64,000 bases of DNA, taken from positions 53,776-117,775 of the forward strand of contig JADJAL010000019.1 in the NCBI GenBank assembly GCA_016704305.1, given 5' to 3'. Under the pieces are notes generated by a model. It had not been told where the DNA came from. It was given only the letters and a program-made list of their open reading frames with translations, and did no database searches. The stretch is from Haliea sp. GTDB lineage: Bacteria > Pseudomonadota > Gammaproteobacteria > Pseudomonadales > Halieaceae. Of the stretch, positions 8,009-16,455 are shown one piece after another. Both the position numbers and the translations under genes were made by a program. Position 1 is the first letter of the stretch. The number at the start of each line of letters is the position of its first letter.

Positions 8009-9205
8009 ATGCTGTTAAGCGACTGGCTGCGCTGGGTCTTTCACGCGGTGACCAACGCACGCCTGCGCAGCCTGCTGACGGCGCTTGGCATCAGCATCGG
8101 CATCGCCGCCGTAACCCTGCTCACGTCGATCGGCGAGGGCATCCGCGTCTACCTGCTGGACAGTTTTTCCTCCTTCGGCACGCGCATCATCGCTGTCACA
8201 CCGGGCAAGACATCCACCAGCGGGATGCCCGGACTGCTGACCACGATCCGGCCGCTCTCGCTCGAGGACGCCCAGCACCTGAGCATGTTGCCGCATGCCG
8301 ATGCCGTGGTGCCAATGTTACAGGGCACGGCGAAGATAGAAGCGGACGAATTGCGCCGCGATACCACTGTCTATGGCGTCGGCCCCGACATGGCGAGGGC
8401 CTGGCGCTTCAAAGTCGCTCAAGGACGCTTCCTGCCCGCCGGAGATCTCCAGAACTCACGCTATTTCGCTGTGCTGGGCTCCCGCGCCAGGGAGGAGTTG
8501 TTCCGCAACAGCAACCCGCTGGGTCAATATGTGCGTGTTGGCGGCGTACGCTTTCGCGTTATCGGCGCAATGGAAAGCAAGGGACAGCTGCTGGGGTTTG
8601 ACATGGACGATGCGGTGTTCATTCCGGCAGACATCGCGATGCAGATGTTCAACAAGAATAGCCTGATGGAGATCGATGTGGTGTTTCGCGAAAGCACCAC
8701 GTCCAACGAGATGCGCGACCGTATCAAGGATGCGCTGATTCGAAGCCATGGCGAGGAAGACTTCACGCTGTTCACCCAGGAAGACATGCTGGCCACCCTC
8801 GACCGCATCATGTCCATGCTGAAAATGGCGGTGGGAGCGCTCGGCGGCGTGGCACTGGTAGTGGGCGGTGTCGGCGTCCTCACGATCATGACCACCGCTC
8901 TGCGGGAGCGCACCCAGGAAATAGGCCTGCTGCGTGCGGTGGGCTGCACGCGGGAGCAGATTCTGTGGATGTTCCTCGGCGAGGCGGTGTTGTTGTCAGG
9001 CATGGGCGGCCTGTTGGGGCTGAGTATCGTCGCCGTGCTGGTCATTGTGCTGAACACCTTCGCCCCCGGCCTGCCGATCAGCCTGCAACCCGCCTATATG
9101 CTAGCGTCCCTTGCACTCAGTTGCGGCGTGGGCCTGGCGGCGGGCATCTCTCCCGCGATGAACGCCGCCGCGCTCGATCCGATAGAGGCGCTGCGCGCGG
9201 AATAA
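8009..9205 (+). CDS. ABC transporter permease (MacB/FtsX type), second copy
   Basis: A 398-residue homologue of the preceding permease, starting 6 bases after it. One N-terminal helix (LLTALGISIGIAAVTLLTSI), a large periplasmic domain with the KTSTSGMPG segment, then three helices with LRERTQEIGLLRAVGCTREQ; the C-terminus AALDPIEALRAE is typical. It completes an adaptor-ATPase-permease-permease operon on the plus strand. Its stop at 9203-9205 directly abuts the likely true end of the convergent isocitrate dehydrogenase gene. With the adaptor gene damaged, the exporter may be non-functional or use another adaptor. Confidence 0.93.
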   Translation: MLLSDWLRWVFHAVTNARLRSLLTALGISIGIAAVTLLTSIGEGIRVYLLDSFSSFGTRIIAVTPGKTSTSGMPGLLTTIRPLSLEDAQHLSMLPHADAVVPMLQGTAKIEADELRRDTTVYGVGPDMARAWRFKVAQGRFLPAGDLQNSRYFAVLGSRAREELFRNSNPLGQYVRVGGVRFRVIGAMESKGQLLGFDMDDAVFIPADIAMQMFNKNSLMEIDVVFRESTTSNEMRDRIKDALIRSHGEEDFTLFTQEDMLATLDRIMSMLKMAVGALGGVALVVGGVGVLTIMTTALRERTQEIGLLRAVGCTREQILWMFLGEAVLLSGMGGLLGLSIVAVLVIVLNTFAPGLPISLQPAYMLASLALSCGVGLAAGISPAMNAAALDPIEALRAE

Positions 9206-10976
9206 TTACTCGTCGCTGGCGGGGGCGCGGCCTGGCGCAGTCACTGATATTGGCCTCTATCGCATCCAGGAAGCCATACATGTCCAGTATCGTCTCGGCG
9301 GCGGGATCACTGGTTTTGCCCTTGAGGTCGCCGGTGATCTTGCCCTGCGCCACGGTCTCGATCAGCGCCTCTTTCAGTGCGCAGGAATAGCCGATCAGCG
9401 CGTCGTTATTCTCGCGTTGCGCCAGCGTCTCCAGTGCGTTGGCCAGCGCGTAGATCAGCGCCGAGGAATTGAACACCGCGTCGCGGCCCTCGCTCGCGAT
9501 GTATTTCAGGTACAGGTCGTGCGCGGTGCCGTGCGGCGCCTCGTACAGCATTGTGCCTTCCTTGCTCTCAATGATGGAGCTGGCGGTCGCCAGGCTGCCA
9601 CCGAGCGCCGCCGAGATATCGGAGAAGATATCGCCGTCCAGGTTCTGCGCCGGATACAGCGCATTGCGCGGTGGATCGGTGATCATCTTCTTCAACTGGC
9701 TGGAGGGACGCATGATCATGAACGACGGCGGGCGCACCCCGGATGTTGCCAGCGCATGCCGTGCGTCGGTGATCACCGTGCTGAATACCTCGTCGTACTG
9801 CATGTACTCGCGCTTGAGGCCGAAGTACACCTCCTTGTCCTTTTTCGAGGCGTCGCGAAAGACCTGGCTCACCCAGTCGGTAATGGCCTGCTTGTCGTTG
9901 GACATCAGCAGCACAGGGTCATTCCTTTTCACGGTGCGCGCGTGTTTCTCCTGCCCATCGACAATCACCTTGATGATGCCGTCTTCCGGCACCGGCATGT
10001 TGAAACTGCCGTACTGGTCGCCGCCGCCCGCGCTCATGCGCGACAGCGAGACGTGGTGCTTGCGCGACGGAATGCCGTAGATTTTCAGTTTCCCCACCAG
10101 CTTGAACAGCTTGCGCCCGGTGGTGTTGTCCGGCACGCCCCACAGCGCGCGCTCGGGTGGATTGGCGACGATGCGCGCCGCCTGCGCGTCGATCAGTTCG
10201 TAGTGGTATTGCAACCCCGCCGCATGGATGCGCGCTTTGTAATCCCGTGCATAGACGGCCTCGATCGCCGTGCGCATCACGCCGTCATAACCGGGAATGA
10301 CGGTGTCTTTCAGCCCCAGGTACATGTCCCGCTTTTCCGCGAGGCCGCGCTGGAAGAAGGCATGTGCCCACTCTGTTACGTCGTCAATGCTGTTGGTCGC
10401 CAACAGCCAGGGATCGCCGATACTCACGTTGCGACGGTGCAGTTCCACCGGGTCGCCGCTGCTGCCCACGAACATCAGCTTGATCACGCCAGTGGCGTTG
10501 GACAGTTCGCTGTGGCTGTGCTTGATGCCACCCCCCTCCATCGTCATCACGTCGATGTCGCGGCCGATCCATTCCGGCTGGCGCACCTGCAGATTGCGGA
10601 ACTGGATATCCTCGCGCGTGATGTTGCCGCCGATGCCCTTGCGTATCGCGCCGTTGGGCGACTTGGTCGCGAGTTTATCCAGCGCGGCCTCGTCAATCCC
10701 GGGGTGTTTGGCGAGCAGTTCATCGAGCTGCTGCCGATTCACTGTCATGCCGGCGTTCTTGATGCCGACACCGTGTTCCTTAAGCGCCGCGATCGCCTCA
10801 TTGACCACCTGGCCATTGGTGAGCAGGCGCTTTTCCGCGCTCAAGTCAATTTCCACCAGTTGAATGTCCAGTCGCTTGCGGACGAACTGCTCCAGGATGC
10901 GCTCGAAGGCGATCTGCGCCATTTCGTCGCCGTGCAGGATGACCAGCGGTTTGGCCACTTTCAGTTTTGCGTTCAT
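9117..10976 (-). CDS. Isocitrate dehydrogenase-like, divergent type II, likely frame-shifted at 3' end
   Basis: A long dehydrogenase of the isocitrate/isopropylmalate family. Visible landmarks: ILHGDEMAQIAFE at the N-terminus, the substrate segment KSPNGAIRKGIGGNITRED near residue 110, and NLDGDIFSDISAALGGSLA with YEAPHGTAHDLY towards the C-terminus. It is ~600 residues, longer than the ~400-430 of ordinary dimeric enzymes and shorter than the ~740 of the monomeric form. Cofactor choice cannot be read safely. The frame as given runs 89 bases into the convergent permease; a one-base shift near 9230 would end it with GRAPASDE and a TAA at 9206-9208, abutting the permease stop, which I think is correct. 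GGAG precedes the ATG. Confidence 0.82.
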   Translation of the reverse strand: MNAKLKVAKPLVILHGDEMAQIAFERILEQFVRKRLDIQLVEIDLSAEKRLLTNGQVVNEAIAALKEHGVGIKNAGMTVNRQQLDELLAKHPGIDEAALDKLATKSPNGAIRKGIGGNITREDIQFRNLQVRQPEWIGRDIDVMTMEGGGIKHSHSELSNATGVIKLMFVGSSGDPVELHRRNVSIGDPWLLATNSIDDVTEWAHAFFQRGLAEKRDMYLGLKDTVIPGYDGVMRTAIEAVYARDYKARIHAAGLQYHYELIDAQAARIVANPPERALWGVPDNTTGRKLFKLVGKLKIYGIPSRKHHVSLSRMSAGGGDQYGSFNMPVPEDGIIKVIVDGQEKHARTVKRNDPVLLMSNDKQAITDWVSQVFRDASKKDKEVYFGLKREYMQYDEVFSTVITDARHALATSGVRPPSFMIMRPSSQLKKMITDPPRNALYPAQNLDGDIFSDISAALGGSLATASSIIESKEGTMLYEAPHGTAHDLYLKYIASEGRDAVFNSSALIYALANALETLAQRENNDALIGYSCALKEALIETVAQGKITGDLKGKTSDPAAETILDMYGFLDAIEANISDCARPRPRQRRVIIPRAAPLSDRARRRSSRERCPPPGPRRN

Positions 10977-11226
10977 GCCTTCTCCAGGGTGTACGTGCGC
11001 CGACGCCGGCACCGGATTGGTGCAAATCTGGCTGTCTCGGGGTCGGTATTCTGCAGACATGATAGTGCAGCAATATGTGTGCCGGGTAGCGGCGCGGACG
11101 GCACGATGACACGGGTCCTGTCGCAGGCCAGTTTTCACGGGTATTCTTTGGCGATTGTTTAACCTTGATGGCGGATAACGAGGCTCACGTTCTCTTATCC
11201 GCACAGTTCGCCGCAGGAAATTCCCG

Positions 11227-12225
11227 ATGTTAAAAACCAAGCGTGGGGTAGCCGCCCTGCTCCTGAGCGTGTCATGCACGCTCAGCGCGGGCGAATTGCG
11301 CCTCAACAATGGCGCCGTCCTGCCCGGTGAGCTGGCAAGCATCTCGGCCGACAAGCTGGTCTGGAAGGCGGACAAGATCGGCGAGGTCACGGTGTCCAAG
11401 GCCGATATCACCTCCCTGCAAACGAGCCATGCAATCGCTGTGCAGGAGGCACCGGACAAGGCTGCACGGACCGACTGCATCGTGCACGTTGAAAGCAGCC
11501 TCTGGTCTCTGGATTGCGCCAGCCGGGTGCCAAACCAGGTTGCCTTCGCCCAGTTGCACAGCATGCCACCCGCCACCAGTACCAACGGAAAAGTCACGAC
11601 ATCACTGGACATTGAGCGCGGCGCCAACCCGTCTGAAACGATCGAATTCGACCTGGCGGCGCGCTGGTTGCGGCCCACGCATCGGCACAACGTGGACGCC
11701 AGCGTCGATTACGAGACCTCGGATGGCGACACCACCGAGGATGAGGCAGACGCCAGCTACCAGTACGATCTGTTGCGCTCCGAGGGCTGGTTCTGGTTTG
11801 GACGGACACGCTACTACCGCGACAAATTCGAGGCGCTGCAGGAAGCGTACTCGCTCGGCGTCGGTATTGGCCGGGAATTCACGCCGCTGGACGACCTGCG
11901 CCTGAGTGTCCAGGGCGGGCCCATGGAAATCCATTATGTCTACAGCGACCAGGGCAGCGGGACCGAACCCGGTGGCGCGTGGCGTTGGAGCATGGACTGG
12001 CAGACACCCTGGCGCGGGATCAAGGCGTTCCACTCCGGAGACCTCGGCTGGATATTCGCGATTGACGACGGCTACCTGTTCCAATCAAAGTCCGGGGTCA
12101 CTTTCCCCCTGTATGAAGGACTCATTGGCGAAGTGCGGCTGGACTATGATCGCACCGGCGTGAATGCGTTCGAGGGCAGCAAGAAGGACATCGAATGGGT
12201 GCTCGGCCTGGGCTACAAATGGTAG
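11227..12225 (+). CDS. DUF481-family outer-membrane beta-barrel protein
   Basis: A 332-residue secreted protein with a signal peptide (GVAALLLSVSCTLSAGE). The first ~80 residues hold a small beta domain with GELRLNNGAVLPGELASI and DKIGEVTVSKADI, seen in DUF481 proteins. The rest has alternating polar/hydrophobic strands such as GWFWFGRTRYYRDKFEAL and ends in IEWVLGLGYKW with the terminal aromatic typical of outer-membrane barrels. The family's function is unknown. It is divergent from isocitrate dehydrogenase and is followed at once by an AraC fragment. Confidence 0.85.
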   Translation: MLKTKRGVAALLLSVSCTLSAGELRLNNGAVLPGELASISADKLVWKADKIGEVTVSKADITSLQTSHAIAVQEAPDKAARTDCIVHVESSLWSLDCASRVPNQVAFAQLHSMPPATSTNGKVTTSLDIERGANPSETIEFDLAARWLRPTHRHNVDASVDYETSDGDTTEDEADASYQYDLLRSEGWFWFGRTRYYRDKFEALQEAYSLGVGIGREFTPLDDLRLSVQGGPMEIHYVYSDQGSGTEPGGAWRWSMDWQTPWRGIKAFHSGDLGWIFAIDDGYLFQSKSGVTFPLYEGLIGEVRLDYDRTGVNAFEGSKKDIEWVLGLGYKW

Positions 12226-12345
12226 CAATGGCTGGGTTATATGACGCAAAGCAGGCTATCGATTACCGAGATCGCCTTCATGCTGGGCTTTTCCGATCTG
12301 AGCAACTTCATCCGCGCGTTCAAGCGCTGGACCGGGAAGTCGCCA
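12226..12345 (+). pseudogene. Remnant of an AraC-family regulator (C-terminal HTH only)
   Basis: Directly after the DUF481 stop, frame 12226 encodes LSITEIAFMLGFSDLSNFIR followed by AFKRWTGKSPTD, the second helix-turn-helix of AraC/XylS regulators almost to the normal C-terminus. There is no upstream sensing domain or first HTH: the preceding bases belong to the DUF481 gene. The 3' frame continues without meaning to about 12450. This is debris from a deleted or relocated regulator, probably the one that once neighboured the FadL gene. Confidence 0.75.
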
Positions 12346-12421
12346 ACGGATTCAAACGGAAGGCCTGGTATCGGTGGCAATCCAGTTGCCGTACACGGGC
12401 GTGGACGCAACCGACAATGGA

Positions 12422-13633
12422 CTAGAACGTCCAGTTCACGTTGGCAATGATCTGCGTGGCATTGTTGTAATCGAACTCGCCGCCAAAGCGGTTGGACTTA
12501 ATATCCGCAGCGCCCAGGTCGGCGTAATTCACGTAACCGCCCACGGTCAGGGAATCCATCAGCGCGTATTGCGCGCCGACGGCATAGCGTATCTGCTTGT
12601 CGACCGGCAACTGGGCGTTGCGGTTCTGGTCGCTGACAGGATTGGTGTCATAGGCGACCCCGCCGGTGAGGGTCCAGTGATTGTCCAGCTTGTACTCAGT
12701 TCCCCACGCGACGTGGTAAGTGTCTTTCCAGCTAGTTGCGAGTCCGGCGGACCTGTTATCCGTGTCGACCAGAACATTGCCTAGCGCGCTCCAGTTGTCC
12801 CAACCCGTGGTGAACTCCACGCTCCAGCGTTCGTCCATGGCCTGGTGCACGCTGAATCGCACATATTCGCCGAGCGGCAATTTGGTGTCTGTCGACACCT
12901 GCAGACCAGCCGGATTGGTTTTCAGGTCGCCGTCAAACTTTGGCTCCACCTCACTTTGGTAAGACAAGCCAAACCGTGTGCGCTCGGAGAGTTCATACAT
13001 TGCACCCAGGGTAAAGCCGGGCAGCACATCGTCGCCATTGATGGAGCCGTTGCCTTCGGGGCGATTGGCGAGGATACGCGGTACCGCAAAATGCAGGTTG
13101 AGGTTGGAATAGACGGCCTGCAACGAGGCACCCACTGACAGTTTATCGGTGACCCGATACGCGATGGTGGGGCTGAGCGCCATCACCTGCAGGTCGACCT
13201 TGGTGGCCTGGTTGCGCCCTACCCAATAGTCGTTGTAATCCAGGGCCGCGGCGGCCAGCGGCACCAACGCGATACCGGTGCTCCATTTGTCCGAATCAAA
13301 ATCGTGAACGTACGCCATAGAGCCGTACGCGGCAGTATCACCCGCGTTACCGCCATCGTTCTCGCCCAGTCGCGGCGTGGTGTACTGCACGTCAAAATTG
13401 GCGTTGGATACGATCGCGCCAGCCGAAGCGAACAACTGGTTGCCCTCAAGGCGCGTGATGCTGGCGGGATTGTAGGCGAGCGTCATCGCGCTATCCACGC
13501 CGGCCGCGGCGCCGGCCGCGGCGCGACCACCAGCCAGGTCACCGAATTCGTTCAGCCATAAGCCGCCTGCCGAGGCCGCGCTGCTACTCAAAATAGCTGC
13601 TGCAATCGTGCAGCGCCGCAGGGTGTTCTTCAT
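12422..13633 (-). CDS. OmpP1/FadL-family outer-membrane transporter
   Basis: A 403-residue outer-membrane protein. The signal peptide (IAAAILSSSAASAGG) is followed by the family N-terminus GLWLNEFGDLAGGRAAAGAA and the AYNPAS motif (MTLAYNPASITRLEG), which form the hatch. Barrel strands follow and the protein ends NVNWTF with a terminal Phe. Members import long-chain fatty acids, aromatic hydrocarbons or other hydrophobic compounds across the outer membrane. That fits the catabolic genes downstream in the window, though no direct link is shown. The ATG is preceded by GGGAGAG. Confidence 0.93.
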   Translation of the reverse strand: MKNTLRRCTIAAAILSSSAASAGGLWLNEFGDLAGGRAAAGAAAGVDSAMTLAYNPASITRLEGNQLFASAGAIVSNANFDVQYTTPRLGENDGGNAGDTAAYGSMAYVHDFDSDKWSTGIALVPLAAAALDYNDYWVGRNQATKVDLQVMALSPTIAYRVTDKLSVGASLQAVYSNLNLHFAVPRILANRPEGNGSINGDDVLPGFTLGAMYELSERTRFGLSYQSEVEPKFDGDLKTNPAGLQVSTDTKLPLGEYVRFSVHQAMDERWSVEFTTGWDNWSALGNVLVDTDNRSAGLATSWKDTYHVAWGTEYKLDNHWTLTGGVAYDTNPVSDQNRNAQLPVDKQIRYAVGAQYALMDSLTVGGYVNYADLGAADIKSNRFGGEFDYNNATQIIANVNWTF

Positions 13634-13954
13634 GCCTGATCTCTCCCGTAGTCCATGCCAAACAAGGTGTAATAATTTTTGGAGTCACGTTTATGCCAAA
13701 ATCCGCTTGCCGTGACGCCCCCAGCGCGCGACCATTTTTCACAATTAATTTGCCGGCCAATGGCTTGCGAAAAATCCATGTACCTGTGGATGCCCTGCGC
13801 GGAGCCTCTGTCCGCACGGCCAAAAGGCACTGCCCAAAGCGTCAACTTTTGCTAGTTTAACCGGCCTCTCGCGCCATTCATTCGCCGGGGGATTTCGGCT
13901 ACCGTGGCGACGCTCAACCACTCCCTCCCGCGATGCGGATAAACGAGGCTTATT
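13634..13954. other. 321-bp divergent intergenic region
   Basis: Lies between the start of fadL-like (minus) and the NPD-type flavoprotein (plus), so it should carry both promoters. It holds an AT-rich patch around 13665-13690 and 13735-13752. Short frames in it have no coding character. I see no clear operator, RNA gene or repeat. Confidence 0.5.
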
Positions 13955-15082
13955 ATGAAAACTGAATTCTGTAAAGAGCTGGGTATTGAAGTACCCATTT
14001 TCGCCTTCACCCACTGCCGCGATGTCGTCGTGGCCGTGAGCAAGGCCGGCGGCATCGGCGTGCTGGGCGCCGTGGGCTTTTCTCCGGCGAAGCTGAAGGA
14101 GGAACTGGACTGGATCGACGCGCATATCGGCGACCATATCTATGGCGTGGATACCGCCATCCCGCAGAAATACGAGGGCATGGACAAAACCAGCCCCGAG
14201 GAACTGGTGGCGATGCTCAAGGACGCCATCCCCCAACAACACCGCGATTTTGCCAATAAGCTGCTGGCCGACGCCGGCGTACCGGAATGGCCTGCGGGGG
14301 AAGACGACGAGGTCAGCCTCAGCTTCTCCGCCGTGCAGGCGCAGCTGCTGGTCGACGAGGCCCTGACGCGCCCCAAATGCCGCATGATCGTCAACGCATT
14401 GGGCACGCCTCCGGCTGACATCATCAAGCAGGTGCACGATTCCGGCCGCCTGATCGGCGCGCTGGCCGGGCGGCTCAAGCACGGCATCAACCACAAGAAG
14501 GCGGGGCTGGATTTCATCGTCTGCCAAGGCTCCGAAGGCGGCGGCCACGCGGGCGAGGTGACCTCCATGGTGCTGTGGCCGCAGATGGTTGACGCGGTTG
14601 CGCCGCTCCCCGTACTGGCAGCCGGTGGTATCGCCAACGGGCGCCAGATTCTGGCCGCGATGAGCATGGGCGTGGCAGGCGTCTGGATGGGCTCCATGTG
14701 GCTCAACTCCGAGGAAGCCCATGCCGAGCCGGCCCAGCGCGAGTCATATATGAAAGCGACCTCCGAGGACACCGTGCGCTCGCGGTCATTTACCGGCAAA
14801 ACAGCCCGCATGCTGAAGAACGAATGGACCGAAGCCTGGGAGAACCCCGCCAATCCGAAGCCGCTGCCGATGCCGCTGCAGGGCTACCTGACCTTCGATG
14901 CGGTGCGACGCACGCACCGTTACGCGGGCAGTGGGGAATGCCAGAAAGTGGCCTTCAATCCGATCGGCCAGGTGGTTGGGCAGATTAACGCCATTGAATC
15001 CTGCCGCGACATCGTGTTCCGCCTGCTGAACGAATACAGCGAGGCGCTGGACCACGTTAACGCCATCACACCGCAGGACTGA
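13955..15082 (+). CDS. NPD/nitronate monooxygenase-family flavoprotein
   Basis: A 375-residue TIM-barrel FMN enzyme. Typical segments: the N-terminal AVSKAGGIGVLGAVGFSP, the FMN-phosphate motif QGSEGGGHAGEV near residue 190, and PVLAAGGIANGRQILAAMSM near 220. Classical members oxidise nitronates; relatives such as IpdC act in bacterial steroid-ring degradation. This protein has an extended C-terminal part (HRYAGSGECQKVAFNPIGQV). Given the P450s nearby, a role like that of IpdC is possible but unproven. A terminator-like hairpin follows. Confidence 0.87.
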   Translation: MKTEFCKELGIEVPIFAFTHCRDVVVAVSKAGGIGVLGAVGFSPAKLKEELDWIDAHIGDHIYGVDTAIPQKYEGMDKTSPEELVAMLKDAIPQQHRDFANKLLADAGVPEWPAGEDDEVSLSFSAVQAQLLVDEALTRPKCRMIVNALGTPPADIIKQVHDSGRLIGALAGRLKHGINHKKAGLDFIVCQGSEGGGHAGEVTSMVLWPQMVDAVAPLPVLAAGGIANGRQILAAMSMGVAGVWMGSMWLNSEEAHAEPAQRESYMKATSEDTVRSRSFTGKTARMLKNEWTEAWENPANPKPLPMPLQGYLTFDAVRRTHRYAGSGECQKVAFNPIGQVVGQINAIESCRDIVFRLLNEYSEALDHVNAITPQD

Positions 15083-15088
15083 CCTTAC

Positions 15089-15152
15089 GGGCGGACTGCG
15101 CGGGCGGGCGGCAAGCCGGGGTTAATTCCCTGGTTTGCGTCCGCCCTTTTTT
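15089..15152 (+). terminator. Probable Rho-independent terminator after the NPD flavoprotein gene
   Basis: GGGCGGAC at 15089-15096 pairs perfectly with GTCCGCCC at 15139-15146, followed by TTTTTT at 15147-15152. The loop is long (~42 bases) and GC-rich, so inner pairing is likely. The right half overlaps the 3' end of the small minus-strand gene. Confidence 0.55.
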
Positions 15153-15355
15153 ATCGGCTGCGCGCGCTCCTCCAGCGCATCACACGGCAAATGCACAGTG
15201 CGGTAGTCGGCGTCGCTGACTTCAATCATCGGCGTCGCACCTCGCTGTACTCCTAGCTGCACGTCTCGCTGCCCATCTCGCTGCACGCCTCGCGGTTCGC
15301 GACTCGCTTTCGCGGCAGCCGCAACCACCTCGTACTTTCGCCCCTTTCGTTGCAT
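15122..15355 (-). CDS. Small basic hypothetical protein with QRD-type repeats
   Basis: A possible 77-residue protein starting MQRKGRKYEVVAAAAKASRE and ending IKKGGRKPGN. GGAGG sits at ideal distance before the ATG. The centre is a degenerate repeat (GVQRDGQRDVQLGVQRGA) matching a degenerate ~12-base DNA repeat. I recognise no domain. The very good ribosome-binding site supports translation; low complexity and overlap with a terminator argue for caution. Confidence 0.4.
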   Translation of the reverse strand: MQRKGRKYEVVAAAAKASREPRGVQRDGQRDVQLGVQRGATPMIEVSDADYRTVHLPCDALEERAQPIKKGGRKPGN

Positions 15356-15534
15356 GTGCCCTCCGCAATTGCGCTCTGTTGGCGACATTACCTGCCGCCG
15401 GAACCACGGACATACTGCAGTCCCCCGACGGCAGGTGGAACACCAAATGCAGACCGCATGGATTTGATGTGCTTGTGTGTACGATCGCGCTCTGTATACC
15501 ATGCGCGCTCTGCAACAGGCCGCGAGGCGCTGCC

Positions 15535-16455
15535 ATGAAAAAACTGCTCTGGTCGATCACTGCCTTGTTGTTGCTCGGCTGTACCTACGTCGTTCTGATC
15601 GCAGTGCCCGGCGAAATCGTGCGCCCGCAGCGCACCGCCCTGGCAACCACCCCCGCGGACGTGGGAGTCGCGTTCGAGGACTTCGTGATCTCGCCGCAGG
15701 ACAGCCCACTCACACTCGCCGGCTGGTGGATGCCCGCCGCGAATGCAAAGGCGACGCTGGTGTTCATCCACGGCGCCGGCTCCAATCGCGGCAGTACCTA
15801 CTTCGGCACGCTGCCGTTCTATAAGGCGATGGTGGACCAGGGCATCTCCGTGGTGGCTATAGACCTGCGCAACCAGGGCGAGTCCGGCAGCGACGACCAG
15901 GGCCTGCAGTTCGGGCGCACCGAGAAGCACGACGCCGCCGCCGCGATCGCCTGGGCGCGCAATAAAACGCCGGACCTGCCGCTCTTTGCGATGGGGATTT
16001 CGATGGGCGGCGCGACGCTGATACAGGCCGCGCACGACGGCGCCCCTCTCGACGGATTGATTCTGCTCGACAGCCTGCTGGACACCCAGGACACCGTCAT
16101 GCGGGGTGCGGCCGTTGAAACCGGCCTGCCACCGGCTCTGTTTGCAGTATCCGCCTGGGCAGCCACGCAGTTCTACGGTTTGCCGGGCGGCGAGGAACAG
16201 GCGCTGGAGCGTGCTGCAGCGCTCGACCTGCCCATCCTTGCGATCCAGGATCCCGATGATCCTGTCACCCGGGCCCACTTCAGCCAGGAGCTGGCAGCGC
16301 GCAATCCCAACGTCACCCTGTGGATGGCGCCAGCGATTGATCCCGAACATCCAGAGCTTGCATGGAAGGGCAATTGGGGGACGCATGTCGCGGCGTTCCA
16401 GTTCTATCCCCGGGAAACCGTGGCGCAAATCCTCAACTTTATGGACGCACAATGA
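15535..16455 (+). CDS. Alpha/beta hydrolase, membrane-anchored or lipoprotein
   Basis: A 306-residue serine hydrolase. The N-terminus MKKLLWSITALLLLGCTYVV can be read as a signal peptide with an LLGC lipobox or as a membrane anchor. The oxyanion-hole segment is FIHGAGSNRG, the nucleophile elbow GISMGGA, the likely acid lies in QDPDDPVT, and the catalytic His is in WGTHVAAF near the C-terminus. Likely an esterase or acyl hydrolase; substrate unknown. The frame is open upstream, but the signal sequence marks this ATG as the start. Its stop overlaps the GNAT start (ATGA), so the two are translationally coupled. Confidence 0.85.
   Translation: MKKLLWSITALLLLGCTYVVLIAVPGEIVRPQRTALATTPADVGVAFEDFVISPQDSPLTLAGWWMPAANAKATLVFIHGAGSNRGSTYFGTLPFYKAMVDQGISVVAIDLRNQGESGSDDQGLQFGRTEKHDAAAAIAWARNKTPDLPLFAMGISMGGATLIQAAHDGAPLDGLILLDSLLDTQDTVMRGAAVETGLPPALFAVSAWAATQFYGLPGGEEQALERAAALDLPILAIQDPDDPVTRAHFSQELAARNPNVTLWMAPAIDPEHPELAWKGNWGTHVAAFQFYPRETVAQILNFMDAQ

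Noticed and set aside
9417..11162. 581-codon open frame on the plus strand
   Set aside because: It is the antisense shadow of the isocitrate dehydrogenase gene, rich in Arg, His and Gln with no recognisable domain; GC-rich genes commonly leave such frames.
11000..11690. N-terminal extension of isocitrate dehydrogenase up to 11690
   Set aside because: The extra ~240 residues are antisense to the DUF481 gene; the ATG at 10976 has GGAG upstream and starts the family's N-terminus.
15240..15310. CRISPR-like short repeats
   Set aside because: Units are ~12 bases, degenerate and adjacent, without spacers; it is a minisatellite-like stretch within a possible small gene.
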